Shown here: positions 8,367 to 16,090 of the stretch, one piece after another
Numbering within the stretch: the first letter of the stretch is position 1
Layout: each line of letters begins with the position of its first letter
Assembly (NCBI RefSeq): GCF_029968095.1
Contig: NZ_JASCIR010000001.1
Span: 124,001 to 188,000, forward strand
Source: Streptomyces solicavernae
Lineage (GTDB): Bacteria > Actinomycetota > Actinomycetes > Streptomycetales > Streptomycetaceae
Direction of reading: 5' to 3'
Length of the DNA stretch: 64,000 bases
The notes under the pieces: generated by a model
What the model was told of the DNA's origin: nothing
The model's input: only the letters and a program-made list of their open reading frames with translations
Database searches by the model: none
Program-made: the position numbers and the translations under genes

Positions 8367-8551
8367 GGGGGGCTCCTACTCGTGGGGGGCGAGCGGTCAC
8401 CCGTGAGTGTGTAAGGAGTTCGGGGCCCGCGGGATGATGGCAGTCGGCGATAACACCGAGCTATCACCCCGACAAGGCGTGGCCAACTCCAGTCCATCTG
8501 TGGCGGTTTGAGAGTCTGGTGTGATCACTGTGGCGGCCATACGCTCACGGC
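8367..8551. promoter_or_regulatory. snpA-snpR divergent promoter region
   Basis: The 185-bp gap holds a dyad GATA-9 bp-TATC at 8449-8465 that fits the loose LysR (T-N11-A) pattern, and a 9-bp direct repeat CTGTGGCGG at 8498-8506 and 8528-8536 just upstream of snpR. Either could be the SnpR operator; neither is proven. snpR itself has no obvious ribosome binding site. Confidence 0.4.
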
Positions 8552-9505
8552 ATGGAGCTTGAGGTGAGACACCTCCGCGCGGTGTGCGCCATCGCCGACA
8601 CCGGCAGTCTGCACAAGGCTGCCCGCCAACTCGGGATGAGTCAGCCCTCGTTGACCACTCAGCTCCGCCGGATCGAGGATTCCATCGGCGGCCGGCTCTT
8701 CGCCCGCGAACGCACCGGCTGCCGCCCGACGCCGCTCGGCCGGGTCTTGCTCAGCCGGGCCAGACCGCTGGTCGCGGAGATGCAGGAGCTGGTCACCGAG
8801 GCCAAGGCCGTGGCCGCGCGCGCGGGCGACGGGCCCGATCTGCGCATCGGCTCCACCGCCAGCCGCGCGATACCCGGCTGGCTGCGCCGACTGCGCGCCC
8901 GGCACGCGCAGGCCAGGCCGTCCATCCAGACGGACGTGTCGGCGGACGCGCTGGTGCGGCTGGTCGCCGAGGGGCAGCTGGACGTGGCGTTCGTACACGA
9001 GGTGGAGGGTTCGCCGCTGCGGCTGCCGCGGGGGCTCGCGCACCGGGTCCTGGTGGAGCGGGAGCCGCAGTTCGTCTCACTCGCCGCGGACCATCCGGCG
9101 ACGGCCCAGGAGACGGTACGGCTCGGCGACCTCGCGGGCGAGCAGTGGATGATCGACCCGACGGTGGACGGGGAGCGCGCGGGCCTGCTGCGGATGCTGC
9201 GGGAGGCGGGCATCGACCCCCGCGTCCTGCACGGCGACTACCTCACCACCGCCACGCTCGTCACGACCGGCGATGTCGTCACGGTCTGCCAGCCCACCTC
9301 CCTCGGCCGCCCCGGCATGGCGATCCGCCCGCTCGAAGGGGACCCGCTCGGCGTACGGCTGCTGCTCGTGGGGCGTACGGAGCAGGAGCTCGACCGGGCG
9401 TACGACGATCTGGAGGCGGCGTACTGGGAGGCGGCCTGGGAGGCGGCGGAGTACCGAGCGTGGCTGCGGCGGCGGCCGGGCGGCGGCCGCGGAAGGGCCG
9501 CTTGA
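8552..9505 (+). CDS. snpR: LysR-family activator of snapalysin
   Basis: The 317-residue protein has a LysR-type winged helix at residues 1-60 (MELEVRHLRAVCAIADTGSL, then ARQLGMSQPSLTTQLRRIE) and a periplasmic-binding-protein-like effector domain (about 90-295). The divergent position beside snpA matches the known arrangement in which SnpR/MprR activates the protease gene. The ATG at 8552 begins the conserved HTH. The C-terminus is a Gly/Arg-rich tail (RRRPGGGRGRAA) encoded by the first unit of a 32-bp tandem repeat in which the stop codon lies, so the native C-terminus seems to have been shaped by repeat expansion. Confidence 0.9.
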   Translation: MELEVRHLRAVCAIADTGSLHKAARQLGMSQPSLTTQLRRIEDSIGGRLFARERTGCRPTPLGRVLLSRARPLVAEMQELVTEAKAVAARAGDGPDLRIGSTASRAIPGWLRRLRARHAQARPSIQTDVSADALVRLVAEGQLDVAFVHEVEGSPLRLPRGLAHRVLVEREPQFVSLAADHPATAQETVRLGDLAGEQWMIDPTVDGERAGLLRMLREAGIDPRVLHGDYLTTATLVTTGDVVTVCQPTSLGRPGMAIRPLEGDPLGVRLLLVGRTEQELDRAYDDLEAAYWEAAWEAAEYRAWLRRRPGGGRGRAA

Positions 9506-9582
9506 CGTTCCGCGGCGGCCGCGGAAGGGCAGCTTGACGTTCCGCGGGGGCCGCGGAAGGGCAGCTTGACGTTCTGCGGCGG
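9487..9582. repeat. 32-bp tandem repeat over the snpR stop (3 copies)
   Basis: Three exact-length units at 9487-9518, 9519-9550 and 9551-9582 begin CCGCGGAAGGGCAGCTTGAC and differ at only a few bases. The snpR stop TGA (9503-9505) is inside unit 1, and TGA recurs at the same place in units 2 and 3. Confidence 0.95.
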
Positions 9583-9616
9583 AAGCCACCGCCTCCGCCT
9601 GAACCGCCGTACGCGG

Positions 9617-9651
9617 AGTGGGGCACCCGGCGACCGGCCGGGTGCCCCACT
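9617..9651. terminator. Bidirectional terminator between snpR and phoX
   Basis: AGTGGGGCACCCGG (9617-9630) and CCGGGTGCCCCACT (9638-9651) form a perfect 14-bp stem with a 7-base loop between two convergent genes. Confidence 0.8.
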
Positions 9652-9681
9652 GCGCACGTGACTCCGTACGTGCCTGCCCGC

Positions 9682-11775
9682 TCAGGCGCCGACGTCCGCG
9701 CCGTCCTCACGCCACACCGACACCACCGACGGGCGGACCAGCGTGCCCGGTCCGTCGGGCCAGGTCGAGGCGGGCTTCTCGACGGAGGCGCCGTCCACCT
9801 CACCCGGATGCTGCACGGAGACGAGCACCCGGCGGTCCTGCACCAGCGGACCGCAGGTCTCCGCACCGATCGGCATGGTGAGGAACTGCTTCAGCTGGCC
9901 CCGGTACCGGCCGACCGTGGCCACGCCGAACAGCCCGTCGTGCGAGCCGAGTTCGTTGCCGTCGGTGGAGATCCAGAGGTTGCCGTACGAGTCGAACGCC
10001 ACGTTGTCCGGGCAGGAGATCGGCGACACCTGGTCCTTGGGGAAGCCGCCGAAGTACGTCGCCGGGTCCTCCGGGTCGCCCGCGACCAGGAAGAGCAGCC
10101 AGCCGAACTTCGTGGCCGCCGCATTGCCGCCCTGCTCCGTCAGCTCCAGGACCGAGCCGTGCTTGTTGACCTTGCGCGGGTTGGCCTCGTCGGCCGGGGC
10201 CTTGCCGTCGAGGCCGCGCTCGACGTTGTTGGTGAGGGCCAGGTACACCTTGCCGGTGCGCGGCGAGGGCTCGATGTCCTCGGGGCGGTCCATCTTCGTG
10301 GCGCCGGCCTTGTCGGCGGCGAGGCGCGTGAAGACGAAGACCTCCTCCGCCGACATGCCCTCGATGTGCGACTCGGCGCCGTCCGCGGTGGCCGTGGCCA
10401 GCGGGATCCACGTACCGCTGCCGTCGAACTCGCCGTCGGCGGGCAGCTTCCCGGAGCCGTCGAACTCCGCGGCCGGGGAGTCGCCGGTCAGCTTGGCGAC
10501 GTACAGCGTGCCCTCGTCGAGCAGCGTCATGTTGTGCTCGCGGTCCGCGCGGGAGGTGCCGCGGCGCATCCGCTTGCTGCTGACGAACTTGTAGAAGTAC
10601 TCAAAGCGCGAGTCGTCACCGCTGTACGCCACCGGACGGCCGTCCGGGGTCAGCGCGATCGAGGCGCCCTCGTGCTTGAAGCGGCCGATCGCGGTGTGCT
10701 TGACGGGCGTCGACTCCGGGTCGTACGGGTCGAGTTCGACGACGTAGCCGAAGCGGTGCGGCTCGTTCGGCTCCTGCGCGACGTCGAAGCGCTTGTCGAA
10801 CCGCTCCCACTTGCGCTCGGTGGCGCCGGGCTTGAGGCCGTACCGCTTGTCGGTGGCGCGGGTGCCGTTGGCGAAGTACTGGTCGACGTTCTCCTCGCCG
10901 TGCAGGGTCGTGCCCCACGGCGTCGTACCGCCCGAGCAGTTGTTGAGGGTGCCGAGGACCTTGGTGCCGGTCGGGTCGGCTGAGGTCTTCAGGAAGTCCG
11001 AGCCGGCCGCGGGGCCCTGGACGCGGAACTCGGTGGTGGCGGTGATCCGGCGGTTCAGGCGGTGGCGCGGTACGGCGGTGAGCTCGCCGGTGCGGCGCTC
11101 GCCCTCGACCACGACCACACCGAGGCCGTGCGCGGCCCAGGCGATCTCGACCTGCTCGCGGGTGGGGTTGTCGGCGTCGTAGTCCTTGAACATCAGGACC
11201 TCGTCCGTGTACTCGTGGTTCGACACGAGCAGCTGGCGGCCGTGCTCACGCTCCAGCGGCAGCAGCGACAGGAAGTCGTTGTTGTAGCCGAACTGTCCGG
11301 CCTGCGCCTTCGCGGTCTGGTGGTCCGGGTCGAACTCCGGGGCGCCGCGCAGGATCGGGTCGCCCCAGCGGATCACGACGTTCTGGCCGTAGCCCTCGGG
11401 GACGGTGACGCGGTCGGCGGTGTTGGGCGCGACGGGGCCGAAGCGCAGGCCGCGCGCGGAGCGCATGCCGTGCTCCTTGCCGCGTCCGACGGGCGGGGCG
11501 GCGACGGCGTTCTCGCCCTGCGCGAGTACGGCGCCGGTGCCGGCGGCGGTGGCCGCGGTGACGACGGCGGCGGCGCGGACTATCGAACGGCGGCTCACGG
11601 CACCGGAGATGACGTCGCCGACGTACTCGTTGTCGCTGGTGTTCGGCACCTCGTGGAAGCAGGCGTCACCGCAGCGGAAGCGGCAGGTGAGGGCGGAGCG
11701 GCCGCCGGGGTGCGAGCCTGCCTTGCCTGCCTTGCCTGCCTTCGAGCTGGTGATGAGCGGCAGCAGTTTGCGCAC
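9682..11775 (-). CDS. phoX: PhoX-family alkaline phosphatase, Tat-exported
   Basis: This 697-residue protein belongs to the PhoX/DUF839 family, calcium- and iron-dependent phosphatases that release phosphate from organic esters outside the cell. A long N-region precedes the twin-arginine signal SRRSIV (from residue 61) and a hydrophobic stretch AAAVVTAATAAGTGAVLA. A cysteine cluster (CRFRCGDACF, residues 31-40) lies before it. Family motifs include VSNHEYTDE, LNNCSGGTTPWGT and the acidic, calcium-binding-like PEDIEPSPRTG. The GTG at 11775 is chosen because GGAGGAA stands just upstream; an in-frame ATG farther upstream (11946) would place the promoter inside the gene. A PHO box about 90 bp upstream predicts PhoP control under phosphate starvation. 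Confidence 0.88.
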   Translation of the reverse strand: MRKLLPLITSSKAGKAGKAGSHPGGRSALTCRFRCGDACFHEVPNTSDNEYVGDVISGAVSRRSIVRAAAVVTAATAAGTGAVLAQGENAVAAPPVGRGKEHGMRSARGLRFGPVAPNTADRVTVPEGYGQNVVIRWGDPILRGAPEFDPDHQTAKAQAGQFGYNNDFLSLLPLEREHGRQLLVSNHEYTDEVLMFKDYDADNPTREQVEIAWAAHGLGVVVVEGERRTGELTAVPRHRLNRRITATTEFRVQGPAAGSDFLKTSADPTGTKVLGTLNNCSGGTTPWGTTLHGEENVDQYFANGTRATDKRYGLKPGATERKWERFDKRFDVAQEPNEPHRFGYVVELDPYDPESTPVKHTAIGRFKHEGASIALTPDGRPVAYSGDDSRFEYFYKFVSSKRMRRGTSRADREHNMTLLDEGTLYVAKLTGDSPAAEFDGSGKLPADGEFDGSGTWIPLATATADGAESHIEGMSAEEVFVFTRLAADKAGATKMDRPEDIEPSPRTGKVYLALTNNVERGLDGKAPADEANPRKVNKHGSVLELTEQGGNAAATKFGWLLFLVAGDPEDPATYFGGFPKDQVSPISCPDNVAFDSYGNLWISTDGNELGSHDGLFGVATVGRYRGQLKQFLTMPIGAETCGPLVQDRRVLVSVQHPGEVDGASVEKPASTWPDGPGTLVRPSVVSVWREDGADVGA

Positions 11776-11866
11776 GTTTCCTCCGTCTTCGGCGCACACG
11801 CGCCGACACCGTGTCGGGACGTTTTCGGCCGCGACGTTAGGCGCGTAGACCAGCAGGGCGGCGGAT

Positions 11867-11888
11867 GAGGAGTGAACAAGAGGTGAAC
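11867..11888 (-). promoter_or_regulatory. PHO box (PhoP operator) for phoX
   Basis: On the minus strand two 11-bp direct repeat units, GTTCACCTCTT (11888-11878) and GTTCACTCCTC (11877-11867), match the Streptomyces PhoP core unit GTTCACC with the canonical 11-bp period. The site ends 91 bp before the phoX GTG. Confidence 0.8.
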
Positions 11889-12016
11889 CCGGAGCGCATG
11901 GAGGGGAATTGCAGCGCAGCCCGCACCCTGCCGAAGATCGCGCCACGCGGCGGCTAACCTTACGTGTCCGCCCTGGCCAGGGGTTACGGAATCAACTCAC
12001 GCGAAGGGTTGCGCAC

Positions 12017-13489
12017 ATGGGCATTCTGGATCGTTTGCGGAATGCGTTCGGACGGCGGTCCCGGGAGGTAGTGCCTCCGGCGGAGGGCGAGGTGACGGTG
12101 CCGGCGCCGGCCTCGGAGCCGGAGCCGGAGCCGACGCCCGAACCGGCGCCCGAGCCTGTCGCCGAGGCGAAGGTCCCGGCTCCTGCGGCGGAGCCCGAGC
12201 CGACGCCGGAGCCTGTCGCCGAGGCGAAGGTCCCGGCTCCTGCGGCTGAGCCCGAGCCGACGCCGGAGCCTGTCGCCGAGGCGAAGGTCCCGGCTCCTGC
12301 GGCTGAGGTCGACCTCGTGTCGGCGGCTTTCGACAACCCCTCACTGGGGGCACCGCAGAAGGCCGAGGCGGAGCCGGAACCGGAGGCGAAGCCGGAACCG
12401 GAGGCGGAGCCGAAGCCGGAACCGGAGGCCGAGGCCGAGGCGAAGCCGGAACCGGAGGCCGAGGCGAAGCCGGAACCGGAACCGGAACCGGAGGCCAAGG
12501 CCGAGGCGGAGCCGACGCCCGCCCCCGAACCCGAACCCGCCCCCGAACCCGCCCCTGAACCCGAACCCGAACCCGCAGCCGCAGCCGCAGCCGCCGACCG
12601 CGAAGCAGCCCCACAGGAAGACCCGACACCCGACGTCGAACCCGCACGGGTGGCTGAGGGTGGGAGCGACAACCCGGTCGAAGACCGGGTGCACCCAGAC
12701 GAGCCCGAGCCCGAGGCCGAAAACGAACCCCAGCCGAAGGCTGCCCCCCAGCCGGAAGCCGAGCCCGAGGCCGAGCCCGAGCCCGAGCCCGAAACGAAAC
12801 CCCAGCCAAGGGCCGCCACCACCCCCGCCCGCCTGAAGGCAAAGGCCCCGGCCCTCGCGGCCCCGTACAAGGCGGCGGGCGCAGCCCTGAAGAAGCGGGG
12901 GCTGACGGGGGCCCGAGCCACCGTCTACCTCGTCCTCGACCGCTCAGGGTCCATGCGCCCGTACTACAAGGACGGCTCCGCCCAGAACCTCGGCGAACAG
13001 ACCCTCGCCCTCGCCGCACACCTCGACGAGCAGGCAGAGGTCCACGTCGTCTTCTTCTCGACGGAGATCGACGGCACCGGCAGCCTCACCCTCACCGAGT
13101 ACGACGCAAGGGTCGACGAGCTGCACGCCGCGGCCGGCCGCATGGGCCGTACGAACTACCACACGGCCGTAGAAAAAGTCGTGGAGCTGCACAAGGCGTC
13201 CGCCGCCCCCGCAGCCGAAGCCCTCGTGATCTTCCAGACGGACGGCGCACCGGAGGTGAAGACCGCCGCGACGAAGGCCCTCGCCGACGCCCCGGCAAAC
13301 CTTTTCTTCCAGTTCGTCGCGTTCGGCGAGCACGACGCGAAGGCCTTTGACTACCTCCGCAAGCTGGACGCGGACGAGGCCGTGCGGAACGCCGCGTTCT
13401 TCCACGCGGGCCCGGTCCCGAAGGAGCTGACGGACGCCGAGCTGTTCCAGGGCCTGCTCGCGAGCTGGGAGCCGGACGAGCGCCCGTAG
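12017..13489 (+). CDS. VWA-domain protein with long Pro/Glu-rich region
   Basis: The 490-residue protein starts [14 protein letters not shown], a short amphipathic basic segment, followed by about 250 residues of Pro/Glu/Ala repeats ([21 protein letters not shown]) and a C-terminal von Willebrand A domain (about 300-490). The MIDAS motif DRSGS begins at Asp308, with a Thr in TNYHT and an Asp in QTDGAPE completing the metal site. The domain resembles TerY/YegL-type cytoplasmic VWA proteins linked to stress or tellurite loci, but no Ter genes are nearby. There is no signal peptide. The ATG at 12017 has only a weak GAAGG upstream. A hairpin follows the gene. Confidence 0.85.
   Translation: MGILDRLRNAFGRRSREVVPPAEGEVTVPAPASEPEPEPTPEPAPEPVAEAKVPAPAAEPEPTPEPVAEAKVPAPAAEPEPTPEPVAEAKVPAPAAEVDLVSAAFDNPSLGAPQKAEAEPEPEAKPEPEAEPKPEPEAEAEAKPEPEAEAKPEPEPEPEAKAEAEPTPAPEPEPAPEPAPEPEPEPAAAAAAADREAAPQEDPTPDVEPARVAEGGSDNPVEDRVHPDEPEPEAENEPQPKAAPQPEAEPEAEPEPEPETKPQPRAATTPARLKAKAPALAAPYKAAGAALKKRGLTGARATVYLVLDRSGSMRPYYKDGSAQNLGEQTLALAAHLDEQAEVHVVFFSTEIDGTGSLTLTEYDARVDELHAAAGRMGRTNYHTAVEKVVELHKASAAPAAEALVIFQTDGAPEVKTAATKALADAPANLFFQFVAFGEHDAKAFDYLRKLDADEAVRNAAFFHAGPVPKELTDAELFQGLLASWEPDERP
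12158..12307 (+). repeat. 57-bp coding tandem repeat (2.6 copies)
   Basis: Inside the VWA gene, the 19-residue unit [19 protein letters not shown] is encoded at 12158-12214 and 12215-12271, with a partial third copy to 12307. The copies are nearly identical at DNA level, which points to recent duplication. Confidence 0.85.
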
Positions 13490-13531
13490 GGCCACGTACC
13501 ACCGGACAGCCGGACAGCCGGCCATCCGGAC

Positions 13532-13565
13532 AGCCGTCCGCCCTGTAAACACGGGGCGGGCGGCT
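13532..13565. terminator. Hairpin terminator after the VWA gene
   Basis: AGCCGTCCGCCC (13532-13543) pairs with GGGCGGGCGGCT (13554-13565) with one G-U pair and a 10-base loop. It sits 43 bp after the stop and before the metG promoter region. Confidence 0.65.
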
Positions 13566-13654
13566 GCCGCATGTCGGCTACGATTTCAAGGTTCCGTAGA
13601 CGGTTCCGGCCACATCAACCGTCACTTTTCGTAGCGACTTGGGAGCAGCCCGCG

Positions 13655-15376
13655 ATGGCTCGACACCTCATCACCAGCGCCCTTCCGTACATCAACGGGA
13701 TCAAGCACCTGGGCAACATGGTGGGGTCCATGCTCCCGGCGGACGTGTACTCCCGGTACCTCCGCCAGCGCGGTCACGACGTCCTCTACATCTGCGCCAC
13801 CGACGAGCACGGCACCCCCGCCGAGCTGGCCGCGAAGGAGCAGGGCCTGCCGGTCGCCGAGTTCTGCGCGCAGGCGCACGACGCGCAGAAGGCGGTGTAC
13901 GACGGCTTCAACCTGGCCTTCGACCACTTCGGCCGCTCGTCCTCGCAGCAGAACGCGGAGATCACCCAGCACTTCGCCCGCAAGCTGAACGAGAACGGCT
14001 TCATCGAGGAGCGCTCGATCCGCCAGGTGTACTCGCCCGCGGACGGCCGCTTCCTGCCGGACCGCTACGTCGAGGGCACCTGCCCGCACTGCGGCTACGA
14101 CAAGGCCCGCGGCGACCAGTGCGAGAACTGCACGCGGGTCCTGGACCCGACGGACCTGATCGACCCGCGCAGCGCCATCTCCGGCTCCACGGACCTGGAG
14201 ATCCGCGAGACCAAGCACCTCTTCCTGCTCCAGTCGAAGCTGCAGGGCGAGGTCGAGGCGTGGATCGACGAGGTCGCCGAGGAGTGGCCGCACCTGGCGT
14301 CCTCCATCGCCCGCAAGTGGCTGACGGAGGGCCTCAACGACCGCTCGATCACCCGCGACCTGGACTGGGGCGTCCCGGTCCCCGCGGACACCTGGCCGGA
14401 GCTGGCGGCCGAGGGCAAGGTCTTCTACGTATGGTTCGACGCCCCGATCGAGTACATCGGCTCGACGAAGGAGTGGGCGGACGAGAACCCGGCCGAGCGG
14501 GACTGGAAGTCCTGGTGGTACGAGCCGGAAGGCGCGGCCGACGTCCGGTACACGCAGTTCATGGCGAAGGACAACGTCCCGTTCCACTCGGTGATGTTCC
14601 CGGCGACGGAGATGGGCATCCGTGAGCCGTGGAAGAAGGTCGACCACCTGAAGTCCTTCAACTGGCTGACGTACTACGGCGGCAAGTTCTCCACCTCGCA
14701 GAAGCGCGGCGTCTTCACGGACCAGGCGCTCGCCATCCTCCCGGCGGACTACTGGCGCTACTTCCTCATCGCCAACGCCCCCGAGTCGGACGACGCGTCG
14801 TTCACCTGGGAGCACTTCACGGCCACGGTCAACAAGGACCTCGCCGACACCCTCGGCAACTTCGTCAACCGGGTCCTGTCGTTCTCCAAGAAGCGCTTCG
14901 GCGAGGAGGTCCCGGCGGGGGCGGCGGCCGGGGAGGCCGAGCAGAAGCTGGGCGCCGAGATCTCCCGCCTCCTCGCCGAGTACGAGGAGCAGATGGAGGC
15001 CATCCAGTTCCGCAAGGCGGCGGCGGCGCTGCGCGCCCTGTGGTCGGCGGGCAACTCCTACCTGGAGGAGAAGGCGCCCTGGCTGGAGATCAAGACCGAC
15101 CCGGAGGCCGCCGCGCTGACCCTCCGTACGGCGATGAACCTGATCCACCTCTACGCGGTGGTCTCCGAGCCGTTCATCCCGTCCTCGGCGGCGGCGATGC
15201 GCGGCGCGTTCGCTCTCGCCGACGACACGAAGACCTGGGTCACGGCGGACGAGGCCCGCGCCCTGGACTCCCTGCCTTCCGGCACCCCGTTCACGGTCCC
15301 GCCGGTCCTGTTCGCGAAGCTGACGGACGAGGACCTGGAGACGTACAAGGAGCGGTTCGGCGGCTCGGAGGAGTAG
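13655..15376 (+). CDS. metG: Methionyl-tRNA synthetase
   Basis: The 573-residue enzyme charges tRNA-Met. The HIGH-type motif is HLGN at residues 18-21, a zinc knuckle has Cys143, Cys146, Cys156 and Cys159, and the KMSKS loop appears as KFSTS starting at Lys344. KFSTS and the four-cysteine knuckle mark the MetRS2-like form found in some bacteria rather than the E. coli type. A helical anticodon-binding domain follows to the C-terminus; there is no C-terminal dimerisation EMAP domain. The ATG at 13655 has GGGAG about nine bases upstream. An in-frame upstream extension (from 13571) lacks family similarity. A strong hairpin follows the stop. Confidence 0.96.
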   Translation: MARHLITSALPYINGIKHLGNMVGSMLPADVYSRYLRQRGHDVLYICATDEHGTPAELAAKEQGLPVAEFCAQAHDAQKAVYDGFNLAFDHFGRSSSQQNAEITQHFARKLNENGFIEERSIRQVYSPADGRFLPDRYVEGTCPHCGYDKARGDQCENCTRVLDPTDLIDPRSAISGSTDLEIRETKHLFLLQSKLQGEVEAWIDEVAEEWPHLASSIARKWLTEGLNDRSITRDLDWGVPVPADTWPELAAEGKVFYVWFDAPIEYIGSTKEWADENPAERDWKSWWYEPEGAADVRYTQFMAKDNVPFHSVMFPATEMGIREPWKKVDHLKSFNWLTYYGGKFSTSQKRGVFTDQALAILPADYWRYFLIANAPESDDASFTWEHFTATVNKDLADTLGNFVNRVLSFSKKRFGEEVPAGAAAGEAEQKLGAEISRLLAEYEEQMEAIQFRKAAAALRALWSAGNSYLEEKAPWLEIKTDPEAAALTLRTAMNLIHLYAVVSEPFIPSSAAAMRGAFALADDTKTWVTADEARALDSLPSGTPFTVPPVLFAKLTDEDLETYKERFGGSEE

Positions 15377-15393
15377 TCCACCCCGCCGACGCG

Positions 15394-15427
15394 AAGGGGC
15401 CCGGAACCGTTCGGTTCCGGGCCCCTT
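15394..15427. terminator. Hairpin terminator after metG
   Basis: AAGGGGCCCGGAACCG (15394-15409) and CGGTTCCGGGCCCCTT (15412-15427) form a 16-bp inverted repeat followed by TTTGT. It also lies behind the convergent toxin gene. A near copy sits at 16010-16043. Confidence 0.85.
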
Positions 15428-15436
15428 TGTGCCTCG

Positions 15437-15691
15437 CTATTCGGGTCTGCGTCCCAGGTGCGTGACGAGGATGCGGATCACTTCTTCCTCGATCGCGTAG
15501 AAAAGGCGGAAGTCTCCGACGTACAGGCGCCGCAGGTTCACCGAACCGTAGGCGACCGACGCCTCGGGCTTCGGGTTCTCCGCCAATGCGTCGACCGCTT
15601 CGTAGACGGCCGCCAGCCCGGCAGGGTCTTCCTTGAGGAACCGGAGCGCTGCGTTGGTCGCACCGGGTTCCCAGATGATCTGGTAGGTCAC
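15437..15691 (-). CDS. RelE/ParE-family toxin
   Basis: This small basic protein of 84 residues has the compact RelE/ParE pattern: an N-terminal strand-helix (QIIWEPGATNAALRFLKEDP), a central helix, then strands NLRRLYVGDFRLFYAIEEEVIRILVTHLGRR. RLYVGDFRLFY with its Arg and Tyr residues matches the active surface of RelE-type mRNA interferases. Its ATG at 15691 overlaps the stop of the antitoxin gene by 4 bp, so the two are translationally coupled. Whether it cleaves mRNA or inhibits gyrase cannot be decided from sequence. Confidence 0.88.
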   Translation of the reverse strand: MTYQIIWEPGATNAALRFLKEDPAGLAAVYEAVDALAENPKPEASVAYGSVNLRRLYVGDFRLFYAIEEEVIRILVTHLGRRPE

Positions 15692-15939
15692 TTACGCAGC
15701 CCCAGCATCCGCCCGACTTCCTCGTGCGGGATACCCGGCTCCAGCGTCCCCTCCGCCTTCTTGCGCTGGTACTCCGCAAGGGCCAAAGCGTCTTCCAGAT
15801 CCTCAATGACATGGGGCGAGATGAGGAGCGCCGCCACGTGGCCGTGGTCGGTGAGGGCGATGGTCTCGCGACGGTGAGCGGCCCGGCGCACCAGGTCGCC
15901 GAGCTGCGAGCGCGCTGCGCTGATGGCAATCTGCGTCAT
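15688..15939 (-). CDS. Phd/YefM-type antitoxin
   Basis: An 83-residue protein that begins MTQIAISAARSQLGDLVRRA, the typical Phd/YefM N-terminal DNA-binding fold, followed by TIALTDHGHVAALLIS and an acidic C-terminal tail that would wrap the toxin. It is upstream of the toxin in the usual order and would autorepress the operon. The ATG at 15939 starts the conserved fold; an ATG at 15975 would add 12 residues without family support. The AT-rich element CCAATATGCATCTAG just upstream (15953-15967) is a plausible promoter/operator. Confidence 0.88.
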   Translation of the reverse strand: MTQIAISAARSQLGDLVRRAAHRRETIALTDHGHVAALLISPHVIEDLEDALALAEYQRKKAEGTLEPGIPHEEVGRMLGLRK

Positions 15940-16009
15940 GCCCACATGATGCCCCAATATGCATCTAGTGAGCAACGGAATCGGACACGAAGGGTACGAA
16001 GGGTACGAA

Positions 16010-16043
16010 GAAGGGCCCGGAACCGTCCGGTTCCGGGCCCTTC
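16010..16043. terminator. Hairpin terminator after aspS
   Basis: GAAGGGCCCGGAACCG (16010-16025) and CGGTTCCGGGCCCTTC (16028-16043) form a 16-bp inverted repeat downstream of aspS on the minus strand. Its core is almost identical to the metG terminator at 15394-15427. Confidence 0.8.
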
Positions 16044-16045
16044 AC

Positions 16046-16090
16046 ACGTCACGCAGAAGAACGTCACGCAGAAAACGTCACGCAGAAGAA
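16046..16090. repeat. Three imperfect 14-15-bp repeats behind aspS
   Basis: ACGTCACGCAGAAG occurs three times (16046-16060, 16061-16074, 16075-16090) between the aspS stop at 16091-16093 and its terminator. A related GGTACGAAG repeat lies at 15989-16010. Confidence 0.8.
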
